NCBI GenBank assembly: GCA_963555705.1
Contig: OY743184.1
Span: 19,767,859 to 19,831,858 of the forward strand
Direction of reading: 5' to 3'
DNA: 64,000 nt
Source: Ligustrum vulgare
Taxonomy: Eukaryota > Streptophyta > Magnoliopsida > Lamiales > Oleaceae
A program made the position numbers and the translations under genes. Position 1 is the stretch's first letter. Every line of letters starts with the position of its first letter. Under the pieces are notes generated by a model. It did not search any database, was not told where the DNA came from, and was given only the letters and a program-made list of their open reading frames with translations. Below are positions 1 through 11,100 of this stretch, one piece after another.

Positions 1-704
1 TTTTAATGTTTCGAATTTTGCAAATAAGTATTTGTGTGCAATCATAAAAATTCAATGCAAAATTTTCGGTTCAAAATTATATCGAAATTGTATCACGCAT
101 CTAATACTAAATAAATCTTATTTTATAAAACTTTTTATAAATAATCTTATTTTTTTAGTTATTTAGTACATCTAAAAATTTGAGCTCATTTATATTGCGT
201 TGTATTAACTTAATTAGTATTTTTATAGAAAGTTACATTTAATACGTAAATAAATTTTTTTAATAATTGTGAAATTTTATTGGTATCAATCTTATGGATG
301 AACAATTTCGTTCTGTCATACAAATCTAATATCGAATTTTCATTTATATGTATATCGAATATTTAATCAATTTGTATTAAATTTTGTTTTAAATAATCAT
401 GCTTTTAATTCAATAATTATAATTCTTAAATTTTTACAACAATAAGTAAATTGTATCCCAATTTACTTAACTGATAATTGAGATGATCAATATTATATTA
501 TAATTTTCATCAAAACAATAAATCTTATCTTTTATAGCATGATCTATATTATTAACTTTTTCATCTATTATTTGATTGTTCAGAGTACATGGACATTGGA
601 GATCGTACATTTAAATATTTATTTTGCAAAGCAATTTTTTGGTGCGAGGAGAGAGTGAATAAGCATTATAAAATATGTCGTAATTCGAAGTTCTCATTTT
701 GTTG

Positions 705-1352
705 TGGGGTGAACACGATTTTTAATAATATTTCAAACTAAACCATCGGTTTGGAATTTTTCCAAGCCAAACTAAACCATTTCATTTTTTAAACAAAATA
801 AAATAAAATTATTTTTTACGATTTGGTGCGGTTTGAAACCACGGATTGCCGATGAATAAATTATTATATTTCAAAGCGAGCTCAAAGATACATATTCATC
901 TAAAATTTCGAGTTGAAACTAGCTCAAAAATAGTATTAAGTTTCTAATTGAGTGCTTTGTTGTGAATCAATGCATGTTGACAAATAAACTAATTATATAG
1001 AAGCAAACTATTGTTACCTCTTATATTAAAAATTTTATTTTAAGAAAATATCTTGGATGATGATAATGAATTGTAGGAGGAAAAATTATTTCCAAATGAT
1101 TGTGAATTTGAACAAATTAATCTTTATCTCCTCAATTTTGATTTGTTGACAATAAAAAGTATATTGTTTTTTTTTTTAAATTGAACATTTGTATTTATTT
1201 TTATTTTTTAAAATTTGGCGGGTTGGCTGTTTGAAATCGTGATTTTGACAATTGAAACCTAAACCAAATTGTTTAAGGTGGTTTGGAATTTTTACAAACC
1301 AAACCATTTATTGCAGTTTAATTCGATTTTGCGGTTTATTTGTTCACCCCTA
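705..1352. mobile_element. hAT-like non-autonomous element inside the Helitron remnant
   Basis: The left end TGGGGTGAACA (705) and the right end TGTTCACCCCTA (ending 1352) are near-perfect inverted repeats. Internal sequence near both ends repeats a 'GGTTTGGAATTTTT..AAACCAAACCATTT' theme. Candidate 8-bp target duplications TTTTGTTG (697-704) and CTTTGTTA (1353-1360) agree at 6 of 8 positions, which is suggestive of hAT but not proof. No coding capacity is visible. The Helitron-derived sequence resumes on the right with Rep-like coding remnants. Confidence 0.45.
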
Positions 1353-1499
1353 CTTTGTTATATACAAGAGAAAGTGAATATTTCTCTTATGGAAGATCAT
1401 CCTCTAATTTTGAATGATTTGTTATATGACAGGGAGACATGATTAAAAATTCCATTGAGAACATTCGGACATATAATATGATGTTTTCATTCACTTCTA

Positions 1500-1900
1500 T
1501 GGGGAATAGATAATGAGCTAAATGATGGTAGAGGGCCTCCCCTCTTCAGATTACACAATCAAAATTGCCATAAGATTGAGAGTCTATTGCCTGATGACGG
1601 TTTAGTTCTGCAATTTGCTCGCTTTACATTGTTGATAATGTGAATGAGGTTGAAAGCAGAAAAAGGGTCGTGAGGTACGTATTATGTATTTATTGCTTTT
1701 ATATTTATATTGTTTACGGATAATTTTGTTGTGATATTCTAAAATTTAATTTATGTCTTTTAATGTCCCTGGGTAGGAGTGAATCATGCGATTCTATGTT
1801 GCATGATTTAATAGATCCTGATTCGAAGGATATGCTAGACAAATACAACAAATTATTAAGGCAATTTAGGTCGGTTTGAGAAAAGATGATTGATGAAACA
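1500..1900 (+). pseudogene. Helitron Rep/N-terminal domain remnant
   Basis: One frame near 1525-1620 gives GRGPPLFRLHNQNCHKIESL followed by LPDDG and a phenylalanine-rich stretch, matching the conserved Helitron-like N-terminal region that precedes the Rep nuclease. Stops and frameshifts follow at once; the next 200 bases show only short related pieces (for example LIDPDSKDMLDKYNKLL near 1805). It lies upstream of the helicase remnant in the same orientation, as expected for one ancestral RepHel gene. The assignment rests on one good block and on position. Confidence 0.5.
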
Positions 1901-2028
1901 CTTCAAATTTAAGACTTATACTTATTAGTTGGTGGGCGACCAATGATGGCCAATATGATTTTTCTATTGTCGATGAAATTTCCGAATTGATTGTCGATAG
2001 ATTTTGACACACTACCTGGACACATGGA

Positions 2029-2504
2029 TATCACTATTGCGCCACGTGGTGGACATTTGCAACAGATAAGTGAGGACACAAGTTCTTTATGAGAAATATT
2101 GATCATACACAGGGATTGAGTAATGGAACAAGGTTGATAGTTACAAAACTTGGCGACCATGTTCTAGAATGTCAATTTTTTTCTGGCATCAATGCAAGAC
2201 ACAAGTTCTTTATTCCAATGTTATCGTTGAACCCTTCTGATTCTAGGATACTTATTAGATTTCAAAGAAGACAATTTCTATTGATGGTGTTATATGCCAT
2301 GACTATCAATAAGAGTTAGGGACAATCATTCTGTGCGTGTGGAACTTCTTCTTAAACGGCTGGTGCTTACACATGAATAACTTTATGTTGCGATTTCTAG
2401 GGTGACAAATCGTTCCAAATTAAAGATATTGATTTATGATAAGAAAGGAAGAACAACAAAATCAACAAAAAACGTTGTGTACAAAGAAGTATTCCAGAAT
2501 TTGT
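2029..2504 (+). pseudogene. Helitron PIF1-like helicase C-terminal remnant
   Basis: Translated in the best frames this reads as the end of a Helitron helicase. The piece NGTRLIVTKL is followed by FIPMLSL, IRFQRRQF and YAMTINKS, which is the usual order of the superfamily 1 PIF1 helicase C-terminus, and then by a motif VI-like AISRVTNRSKLKIL with the basic tail seen in plant Helitrons. In-frame stops interrupt it, one directly after TINKS (2317-2319) and others before the AISRV block. In an intact element this enzyme would unwind DNA for rolling-circle transposition. The longest open stretch is 2089-2319. It cannot be functional as it stands. Confidence 0.75.
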
Positions 2505-2848
2505 AATCATATGAAATCAATAAGTGATGATATTATCTCTTATTTGCGAAATTTATTTATTTTATGAAAAAGATTTATCTAATTTCATATTGAATTATCT
2601 TTATCCAAACGTTTCTTCCCGTGCATCGCACGGGTGATTAACTAGTATACTTTAATTTATGATCAATAGGATTTTAAATTAGATTATTAAGCTAATAAAC
2701 ACATTAACTCGTCTTCCAAAACTAATGATGTGCCAATGTGTTAGTCAAATCTTCACGTCGGTTCGTCTAGATCAATAAATTTTCGGTGCAATCCACGCCA
2801 GTGTACTTCAATTTACAAGCAATCTAGATGGAATGCCCTGATTGCTTA

Positions 2849-4380
2849 CAAATTAAAGGGTAAATAGCGCAAATCGTCCATACATTTGATATGTATTGTG
2901 CAAAACATTATAACATTGTGATTTTTGACGCTGAACATCCCATTCTTTACATCTTCTTGTTGGAAACGTCATTTCCGTTATATTTAGCCATATTTCACCC
3001 TTAAATTAAAATTAAACAGTAAACATGAGGGGCATTTTTGTCCAATTTCATTTTTAATTCATTTCTTTCTTTCTTTCAATAAAGGCATTTTTTGCACAAA
3101 ATATCCCTACGTTTGACACATCCCAACGTTCATTTTTTTGGCAAATAACGTCCATACCTTTAAATTTTCTTGCAGATTAGTCCCCCAATTTTTTTTTCTT
3201 TCAATTTAGTCATTCTGTATTTGATTTACATGTCATTGTCTTCAAATGTGTATAACTTTTGATCTACAACTTCGAATTGCACTCCGTTTTTTGCGTTGAA
3301 CTCCAAATTCAACCATCTTTCTTATGATGTATCATGTGCTCATTTATTAAATATTTCATTTTGATTTTTTTTATTGTAGATACTTATTTTGTTAGGGCGT
3401 TATTGATTAACGTAAATTGATTTCTGTAAATTTTATTGAAACATTGAAATTTTAATTTTTAGTGTGTGTTCGGCGACCAGCTGAATTTATAAATTAGATT
3501 TATTTGACTTTTTTATTTTTTAATGTAAAATGTTTAGTTAAAAATTAGTATGTTTGGCCCCTGTTTGAGCCATATTATAATCTCAAATAACTTTTTGAAT
3601 AACACACAATTTCTTTCTCCAACAACACACAATTATAATATGGCTCAAACAGATGCTAAACATACCAATTTTTAACCAAACATTTTACCTTAAAAAAATA
3701 AAAAAATTCAAATAAATCCAATTTATAAATTTCACTGGTCACCGAACACACACTAAAAATTAAAATTTCAATGTTTCAATAAAATTTACAGAAATCAATT
3801 TACGTTAATCAATGATGCCTTAATAAAATAAGTATCTACAATACAAAAGTCAAAACGAAATGTTTAATAAATGAGTACATGATATATCATAAGAAAGATG
3901 ATTGAATTAGGAGTTCAACGCAAAAAACGGAGTGTAATTCGGAGTTGTAAATCAAAAGTTATACATATTTGAAGACAATGACATGTAAATCAAATACAGA
4001 ATGACTAAATTGAAAAAAAAAAGTAAAATTTGGGGATTAATCTGCAAGAAAATCTAATGGCGGGGACGTTATTCGCAAAAAAAATGAACGTTGGGATGTT
4101 TTTTCACAATGAGTGTCAAACGTATGGATGTTTTGTGCAAAAAATGCCTTTATTGAAAGAAAAAAAATGGATTAAAAATAGAATTGGACAAAAATGCCCA
4201 TCATGTTTACTGTTCAATTTTAATTTAAGGGTGAAATATGGTTAAATATAACGGAAATGACGTTTCCAACAAGAAAATGTAAAGATTTGGACGTTCAGCG
4301 TAAAAAATCATAACGTTAAGATGTTTTGCACAATACATGTCAAATGCAAGGAAGTTTTGTGCTATTTACCCCAAATTAAA
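2849..4380. mobile_element. Foldback Mutator-like element (long-TIR MULE) with 9-bp TSD
   Basis: The element proper is 2858-4371 (1514 bp). It starts GGGTAAATAGC and ends GCTATTTACCC, and it is flanked by the perfect 9-bp direct repeat CAAATTAAA at 2849-2857 and 4372-4380, the usual Mutator target-site size. The two arms (about 2858-3583 and 3630-4371) are near-perfect reverse complements separated by a loop of about 45 bp, so nearly the whole element would fold into one hairpin. The arms differ by scattered substitutions and small indels. No transposase is encoded; short open frames here belong to the palindrome. It ends about 790 bp upstream of the PERK start codon. Confidence 0.85.
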
Positions 4381-5163
4381 GTATAGTATAGTGGCAGGAT
4401 TGCATCAAATTAAAAGTAAAGCAACCTAGTAGAAAATATGTTAATGTTTCATGACCACCGGTGCAATATACCCCTTTACAAAATGTACTTGTACTTTTTT
4501 TTTTTTTTTAAAGAAATTCAAATAAGTTATGATTATTTTTTAGTCGCAGCCACGTTTGGTTGCACATTTCATAGTGTCAGAGTCACGTCTTACCATATAT
4601 TGGAAGAAGTTTCTTGCGGAACTTTTTTATGGAATTTTAAGATTCCAGCCTGTTATAGTGGTGAGGTGAGACTTTCTTCATATTTCAGAATAGGAGCATT
4701 ATTTCTTGCTTCTTTATCATTTATTACTCATTCAAACTGTTGGTTCAGCGTTGAAAGTTTTGGGCCTTTTGGGTTTTACAGTATTATTGTGAATCTTGAT
4801 TCTACTAATATCAATTACGATTTTTGAGTGTGCTCAATTTAGAATTTTCTCATCCAATTTCGTTACCAAGAAATTGAATGTGGTTTGGTTCTTGTTAAAT
4901 TGGTTTTCATTTGGTTAAACTGAAAGTTGAAGTATTTTTGCTGTTTCTTGATGCCTGCAGAATTTGAGTTTTCAGATAGGGATTGGTTTCTGGATGATTG
5001 GCTCTTTTGAATAGGATTTTTATTTTTAATTTCTGTGAATGAATGAGTTTTATTGAATAAATATTGGGAATGTAGGAACTTTAGTGTTTGAAATTTTGCT
5101 ATAGGAATGATTTGGGGCTGAAATACAGAATTTCTTGTAAGGGAATTGTTAGGACTTAGGAAG
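4381..5163 (+). promoter_or_regulatory. PERK upstream region / probable 5' UTR
   Basis: This is the gap between the MULE and the PERK start codon. It is T-rich with no convincing gene. The short open frames at 4438-4827 (+) and 4863-5234 (-) look like chance; the minus-strand one overlaps the PERK start and is low complexity. Proximal promoter and 5' leader should be here, but I could not pick a reliable TATA box or transcription start. Confidence 0.4.
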
Positions 5164-8100
5164 ATGGCTTCTACACCATCTCCAAATGCTTCTCCCACTG
5201 CAGTCCCACTGGCTCCTCCATCTCGCCTGTCCAATTCCTCAGCTCCTCCTCCACCAATTCCTCCTGCACCACCTCAATCACCCTTACCAGATGCACCACC
5301 GCCGCTGCCTCCGCAGCCTACGTCACTGCCCCCATTGCCTTCCCCTTCTCCCCCAGCTTCACCACCACCAACTCCTGCTACCCCTCCTCCAGCAGCCAAT
5401 TCGCCACCGCCTCCAATTTTATCCACTCCCCCACCATCAGAAGCTCCCCCTGCTAAAGCATCACCACCTCCTCCTCCTCCTGCTGCTATTCCACCCTCTC
5501 CTCCCCCACCATCTGAAGCTTCCCCTCCCAAAGCATCACGAACTCCTCCTCCTCCTGCTGCTATTCCACCCACTCCTCCCCCACCATCTGAAGCTTCCCC
5601 TCCCAAAGCATCACGACCTCCTCCTGATATTCCACCCTCTCCTCCCCCACCATCAGAAGCTACCCCTCCCAAAGCATCATCACCTCCTACTCCTGCTATT
5701 CCATCCTCTCCTCCCCCACCAGAAAGTGTTCCACCAAAGCCTAGAGCTAATCCACCAGCCCAATTAGTTCCACCAAAAAGTTATCCTCCGCCTCCTGCAT
5801 TGTCACCACCTCCTGCTGGTTCCCCACCTTCAACTGCTGCTCCTCCACCGGCTTCCATTTCATCTCCTCCTCCTGTCCCATCATCATTTTCGCCACCTTC
5901 TATATCTCCTCCTGCTCCCTCATGGAATGGATCTGCAAATGGAAGTGTCCCTTCTTCGCCATTCCCTTCCTCCCCTACCCCTACAGCGAAACCCACTGCA
6001 AGATCAATTCAACCTAATATAACTGCAGATGTACAATCAAAGAATTCAGGGGGTTCTAAAGGAGTAGCAGTTGTTGGTGTTGCTGTGGGGTTTTTGGCAC
6101 TCAGTCTTGTAGTGCTGGCAGTATGGTTTACACTTAAAAGGAAAAAAAAGAAGGAAGCATTAAATCTGGGAGCCATACCTTCACCTTTTGCATCCTCGCA
6201 AAATTCAGGTACTGTTTGATTACATTCCACATATCCTCATAATATTTATCTACCGTCTCAGATAAAGTATTCATTAGTGCATTTAGATAACGTTGATTAG
6301 CCCCTCAGATAGCTTTCTTATTTAGCCAGTAGATGATATCACGGCATTTTCCATTATGGGTCATGTCACCAATATATGCGTCTCGTGCTGTAAGAAAATA
6401 TTATTGTAGCTTGTGCACTGACAAATACAATTCTTGGAAGAAATTGATGACCTTAGACGATTTATTCAAAAAATATTGGTTGAATGATACATTTTGTAGC
6501 ATATGATATGATGAAAAAGATACTTTTCAGTTCTTCTTATTAACCAAAACTTATCTACACTCCCCTTAGCTTATTTACTTATACTGTTAAACTTCTCTTC
6601 ATTTGGTTATGAAAAGGTAAATCCATCTTGCCAAGATGATGAACCCTAACTTCATGGTTAGTTACAGTGCATTCTTCGCCTGTTTGGAATTATGCAACAG
6701 GCTTAACTGTGGCAGAACACATTTATCGCCTTTCTTTGATTGTTAGTTTTCGAACATATCTTAATAATATTAACAAGCTTCAGTCAGTGAATGTTGATAA
6801 ATATAATTTTTTTGTTGGTGATATTATTTCCAGCTTCGACATTCCTAAGGGCACAACATTCATCTCAACTAGCTGGAAGTGCTTCTGCAAGCAATTTCAT
6901 GTACTCACCAGAGCATGGTGGCATAGGCACTTCAAGGTCATGGTTCACGTATGAAGAACTATCCCAGGCAACAAATGGGTTTTCCACAATTCTTGGCGCA
7001 GGTGGCTTTGGTTGTGTTTATAAAGGTGTTCTAACAGATGGACGAGAAATTGCTGTTAAACAGCTGAAGGCTGGTAGTGGACAAGGGGAACGTGAATTTA
7101 GAGCAGAAGTTGAGATCATCAGCCGCATTCATCATCGGCATTTGGTTTCACTTGTGGGTTACTGTATCTCCGACCATCAAAGGTTGCTTGTCTATGAATA
7201 TGTTCCTAACAACACCCTTGATTACCATCTTCATGGTAAGAAATAAGTGAATAAATAAGAATTCTAACTTTTGTGAGTTGAGTCTTTAGACACACTCTGT
7301 TACAATCCTGCTAAAATTGCAAACTAAATTTGGGATAGAGCACATCCCTTCACTGTACAAGGATTACAAATGCAAATCAAGAAATAGTCCAAGTCAGGCT
7401 TAGTTTGTTGTTCTTTATACACCACTTCCCCCAGAAGAATTGTTTTGTGAGCACTCTACAACCCCTCTATTGTATTAGGTCCTCTTCTTGAAGACATATT
7501 CAAAGATGCAGCATTCTTTATATTGAACTAATGTTCAAATTAGAATTAGCCTCTGTTTGATACCCATTATTCAAAATCTCATTTTTTTCAAAACTCATTT
7601 TCAACCACACATTCTACCAATAAAATAATCTACACATAAACCCAAAAAGATTCCCTACTTTTTAACCACACATTCTTCAAATATTACTATTTCAAACCAC
7701 ATTATTTTGAAATAATAGTTCTCAAACAGGGACTTAATGTGATACTTGCTGGACTAAGTTCATGAATTATCTGGCAGGTGAAGGCATGCCAGTGATGGAT
7801 TGGGCAACCAGAGTTAAAGTTGCAGCTGGTGCAGCTCGTGGGATAGCTTATCTTCATGAAGACTGTAATTTTATTCTCAACTTTTGGAGTTTCTGTTTTT
7901 GTCTCAAATATATATCTTACATTATCTGCAATATCTCTATATGGCAGGGGCCTCGTTAGTTGTCCTAAACAGGGCGACAACATTTTGACACTATTATTTT
8001 CATAATTCTCTGTGCCACAAAAACTCAGATTTATAATTTTTTTAATTGTTGTAGAAGTACCAACTTACTAACTAATTTAGTTTTTAGAAATTCTAATATC

Positions 8101-11100
8101 GGCGACAACATTAATAACAATTTTTTTTTTTTTAGCAATGTACTTTTTGACTGATCTAGAAAAGAAGAGTTTATCATGGTGGCAAAATATCTTGTTATTT
8201 GTCATATAATTTTCCTGTTGACCTTTTTTTTTTATAATTCTGGTAAAAATCTTCTTCTTTGTTTTTCAGGTCACCCCCGTATTATCCACAGGGATATTAA
8301 GTCATCAAACATTCTTTTGGATAACAACTTCGAAGCACGGGTATGCCGATTCCTGCATCTTAATTTTAAGAAATTTGTACTCTTTCGAAACATTGAACTT
8401 AAGCAACTCAAAATCCCTTGGATATCAAGGGGTACCCTGAATATTTTAGTATAAATTATTTACTCATTTCCCATTAGTTACATTTTTACTGTGCTGCTTA
8501 TCAACAGGTTGCAGATTTCGGACTTGCAAAGATAGCACAGGAATTGGATTTACATACTCATGTGTCGACTCGTGTAATGGGAACTTTTGGGTGGGTAACT
8601 TTTGTGCTTATTTTTTAGTCCAGTTGAAGAAATTAACTACAGGTTTTTAGACATTCTGTCTGAGTTACTTATTTGGAAATAACTCGTATCTTATTGTCAA
8701 GATGAATAATTATTTTTACTTGATGATATACAATTAGGAACTTCTATTGTGTATCCATTTGCCATTTTCTTATTCAAATCTATCTGGATTATTAACAGTT
8801 ACTTGGCTCCAGAGTACGCAGCAACTGGTAAACTGACTGAAAAGTCTGATATTTTTTCCTTTGGAGTTGTGCTTTTGGAGCTCATTACTGGTCGTAAACC
8901 TGTTGACACATCTCAACCATTAGGGGATGAAAGCCTGGTGGAATGGGTAAGTTCCTCAAATGGGATGAACCTTCTTGTAATGCATTATTGTTTGGCTATA
9001 TTTTCTTTGAACCTCAAGTTATCGAGATTACCATCAAGTTCCACCACTGGTAGACTTAGAGACCTAGACCTTGCTTTCTTGATCACCGACCTCCAATGTT
9101 GTGTGCAGTATAAAATCCTAAAAGTGAAATCCTCATTTGAGCATGATGTATTTGCATATGTAATCTTAAAGCATGATCCATCTATCAGCTGATAAATCCC
9201 ATCCGTACTTTCTTAATAAGTTTGTATAAGTAGGGCTACTTTCTAAGGTTCTATATGCTCCTCCCATGTTCAGCAATGTGGGGATGCATATGTTGTCTTT
9301 TCAAAATGTGAAGTAGCATATTCTAAGACATGATAAAAACTAAATAAATAAAGGACTTACATAGCCCTTCAGATTAGTTCCACTATGTGCGGATTTGTTG
9401 CAATATTTGATTTGACTTAACCAGAAATGATTATCTAATATACCTGAAAATATTCTTATATGGTCTCTAAAAATTACTTAACCAGAAATGAATATCTAAT
9501 ATACTCGAAAATATTCTTATATGGTCACTAAATATTACTTAACAAGTCATTTTCTACCGTCATTCCATGTTGCACGTTGACTTTAAAGAGATCATTTTCA
9601 TACTTTTTAACAAATCTTATTCATTAACTTCTTTAATTTGATTTTGGTGGCCCATAAAACTAACAGCTCCATCAATATGTCTTTATAATTGCGGTTGCCT
9701 GCCTGTTAGCATTTTATTTTATTTTTTCAATTTTGTTGCTGCACTGATGACGTGCTCAATATAACTTGTCATTTACCAACTTCTTTGCTTCAATTCAACT
9801 CATCCACTAGAGCGGCTAGAGAGATGATTAGGGACCAAACTTTCAACAGCCGGGTTGAAACTTTTATCATTTATGAGTAAAGAAACTTTGTGAAATGGTA
9901 GCTTAAGAGAGACTAGAAAACTGAATTTAGTGATGCCATGTCTGGGGGAAAAAAATCAAACCACAAAATGGTGGAATATTTATTATTTCTGAAACAAAAT
10001 ACAAATATAGGAATGGTCGTACAACCGTACCCTGGGTCTGTAAAAGTACAAAGCATAACCAGTCCACAAGACTGGTACTTAAAGATAACAAGGGCCGAAA
10101 TTATATCTCCTGCCCTCATCATGCTAAGTTATCATACATCGATTCATTTAATTCTGTTTGCTCCTCATAACTTTCGTTGTTATCTTGCATTGGAGTTGGA
10201 ATATGCCCATGTAAGTTGAGAACCTCCATGGAAAGATAAAATCAACCCCCCTCCATAGCATAAGTCCCTAGTAGTAGGGATACAGTCACCTGCCCCGCCA
10301 GGAAAGGGCCCTTAGCCATATTCGAGAGAGGAACACGATCTTCTCTATTCATGCAAAATCGTAAAACCCCATTTTGCTCACATTCTCATGACTACGATGT
10401 TTGACTGCATTTTCACTCCCCATTCCCGTTCCTGGGCTCTTGCTACAGTATCTTGTGACGGATAACCTTAGTTCTTCATTAAACTTTACTCACCTGATTA
10501 GCCTCCATATCCAAATTAGTAACCTATCGACCATTTTTGTCACCAGAAGAAAGATGAGTTACAAGAGCTCTGTAAACTCCATGAACTAATGTTGGGAATT
10601 AAACGCAAATTCCCCTTCACGTAACCTGCATGAACTTTTGACGTTCAAGAAATAATTGAGCAAATAAGAAAATAAAGAACAACACCACCAAAATTTACGG
10701 GTTGCCAAAGCTTTTTCCACTATATATTAAATTGTTACAAATATATAGAATTTCATTCACCTACCTAATCTCATATACTACAGAGAATACTAAAAAGGAA
10801 TTCCTATCATCCACAAGTTTATAACCTTTGTATCATCCCACAAAGAGTCGCAAGAAACTACCAAGACAAAACTCACATTTTTCTCTATATTTAGTCACAA
10901 TATTGCACTCTACAATTGGTTTCTTAACACACTTATTTATAGGTAAAGACAACTCAAAAATGTGTATAATTCATATCCAGGAAGATTTCCTTGTTGAAGT
11001 GGAATACCAAAAGAAAGGAAAGAAATTTGCCATTATTATTCAAGAATTCACGTGCACTACTTTTTCTTTTCATATTGCAGCCTCTTCCCTTGTAACCTTG

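Larger units (their letters stand above)
1..2645 (+). mobile_element. Degenerate autonomous Helitron (5' end not in window)
   Basis: The right end has the Helitron signature: a hairpin CCCGTGCATCGCACGGG at 2618-2634, then CTAG ending at 2645 and a host T. Inside, two stretches resemble the Helitron Rep/helicase protein: an N-terminal-like piece near 1525-1680 (GPPLFRLHNQNCHKIESLLP) and a PIF1-type helicase C-terminus at about 2029-2504. Both are broken by stops and frameshifts, so the element is dead. A hAT-like insertion sits inside at about 705-1352. No 5' TC terminus is convincing in the window; the element probably starts further left, and the bases before about 600 could belong to something else. 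The same 3' terminus design recurs at 22178, 44224 and 53503. Confidence 0.75.

Noticed and set aside
4030..4245. 71-codon + frame
   Set aside because: It lies wholly in the right arm of the palindromic MULE and has no protein-like composition.
5274..5672. Gly-rich open frame on the minus strand (132 codons) opposite PERK exon 1, and a Leu/His-rich + frame at 5186-5767
   Set aside because: Both are mirror images of the Pro-rich repeats of the PERK extracellular region (CCT/CCA repeats read in other frames). No independent evidence of a gene.
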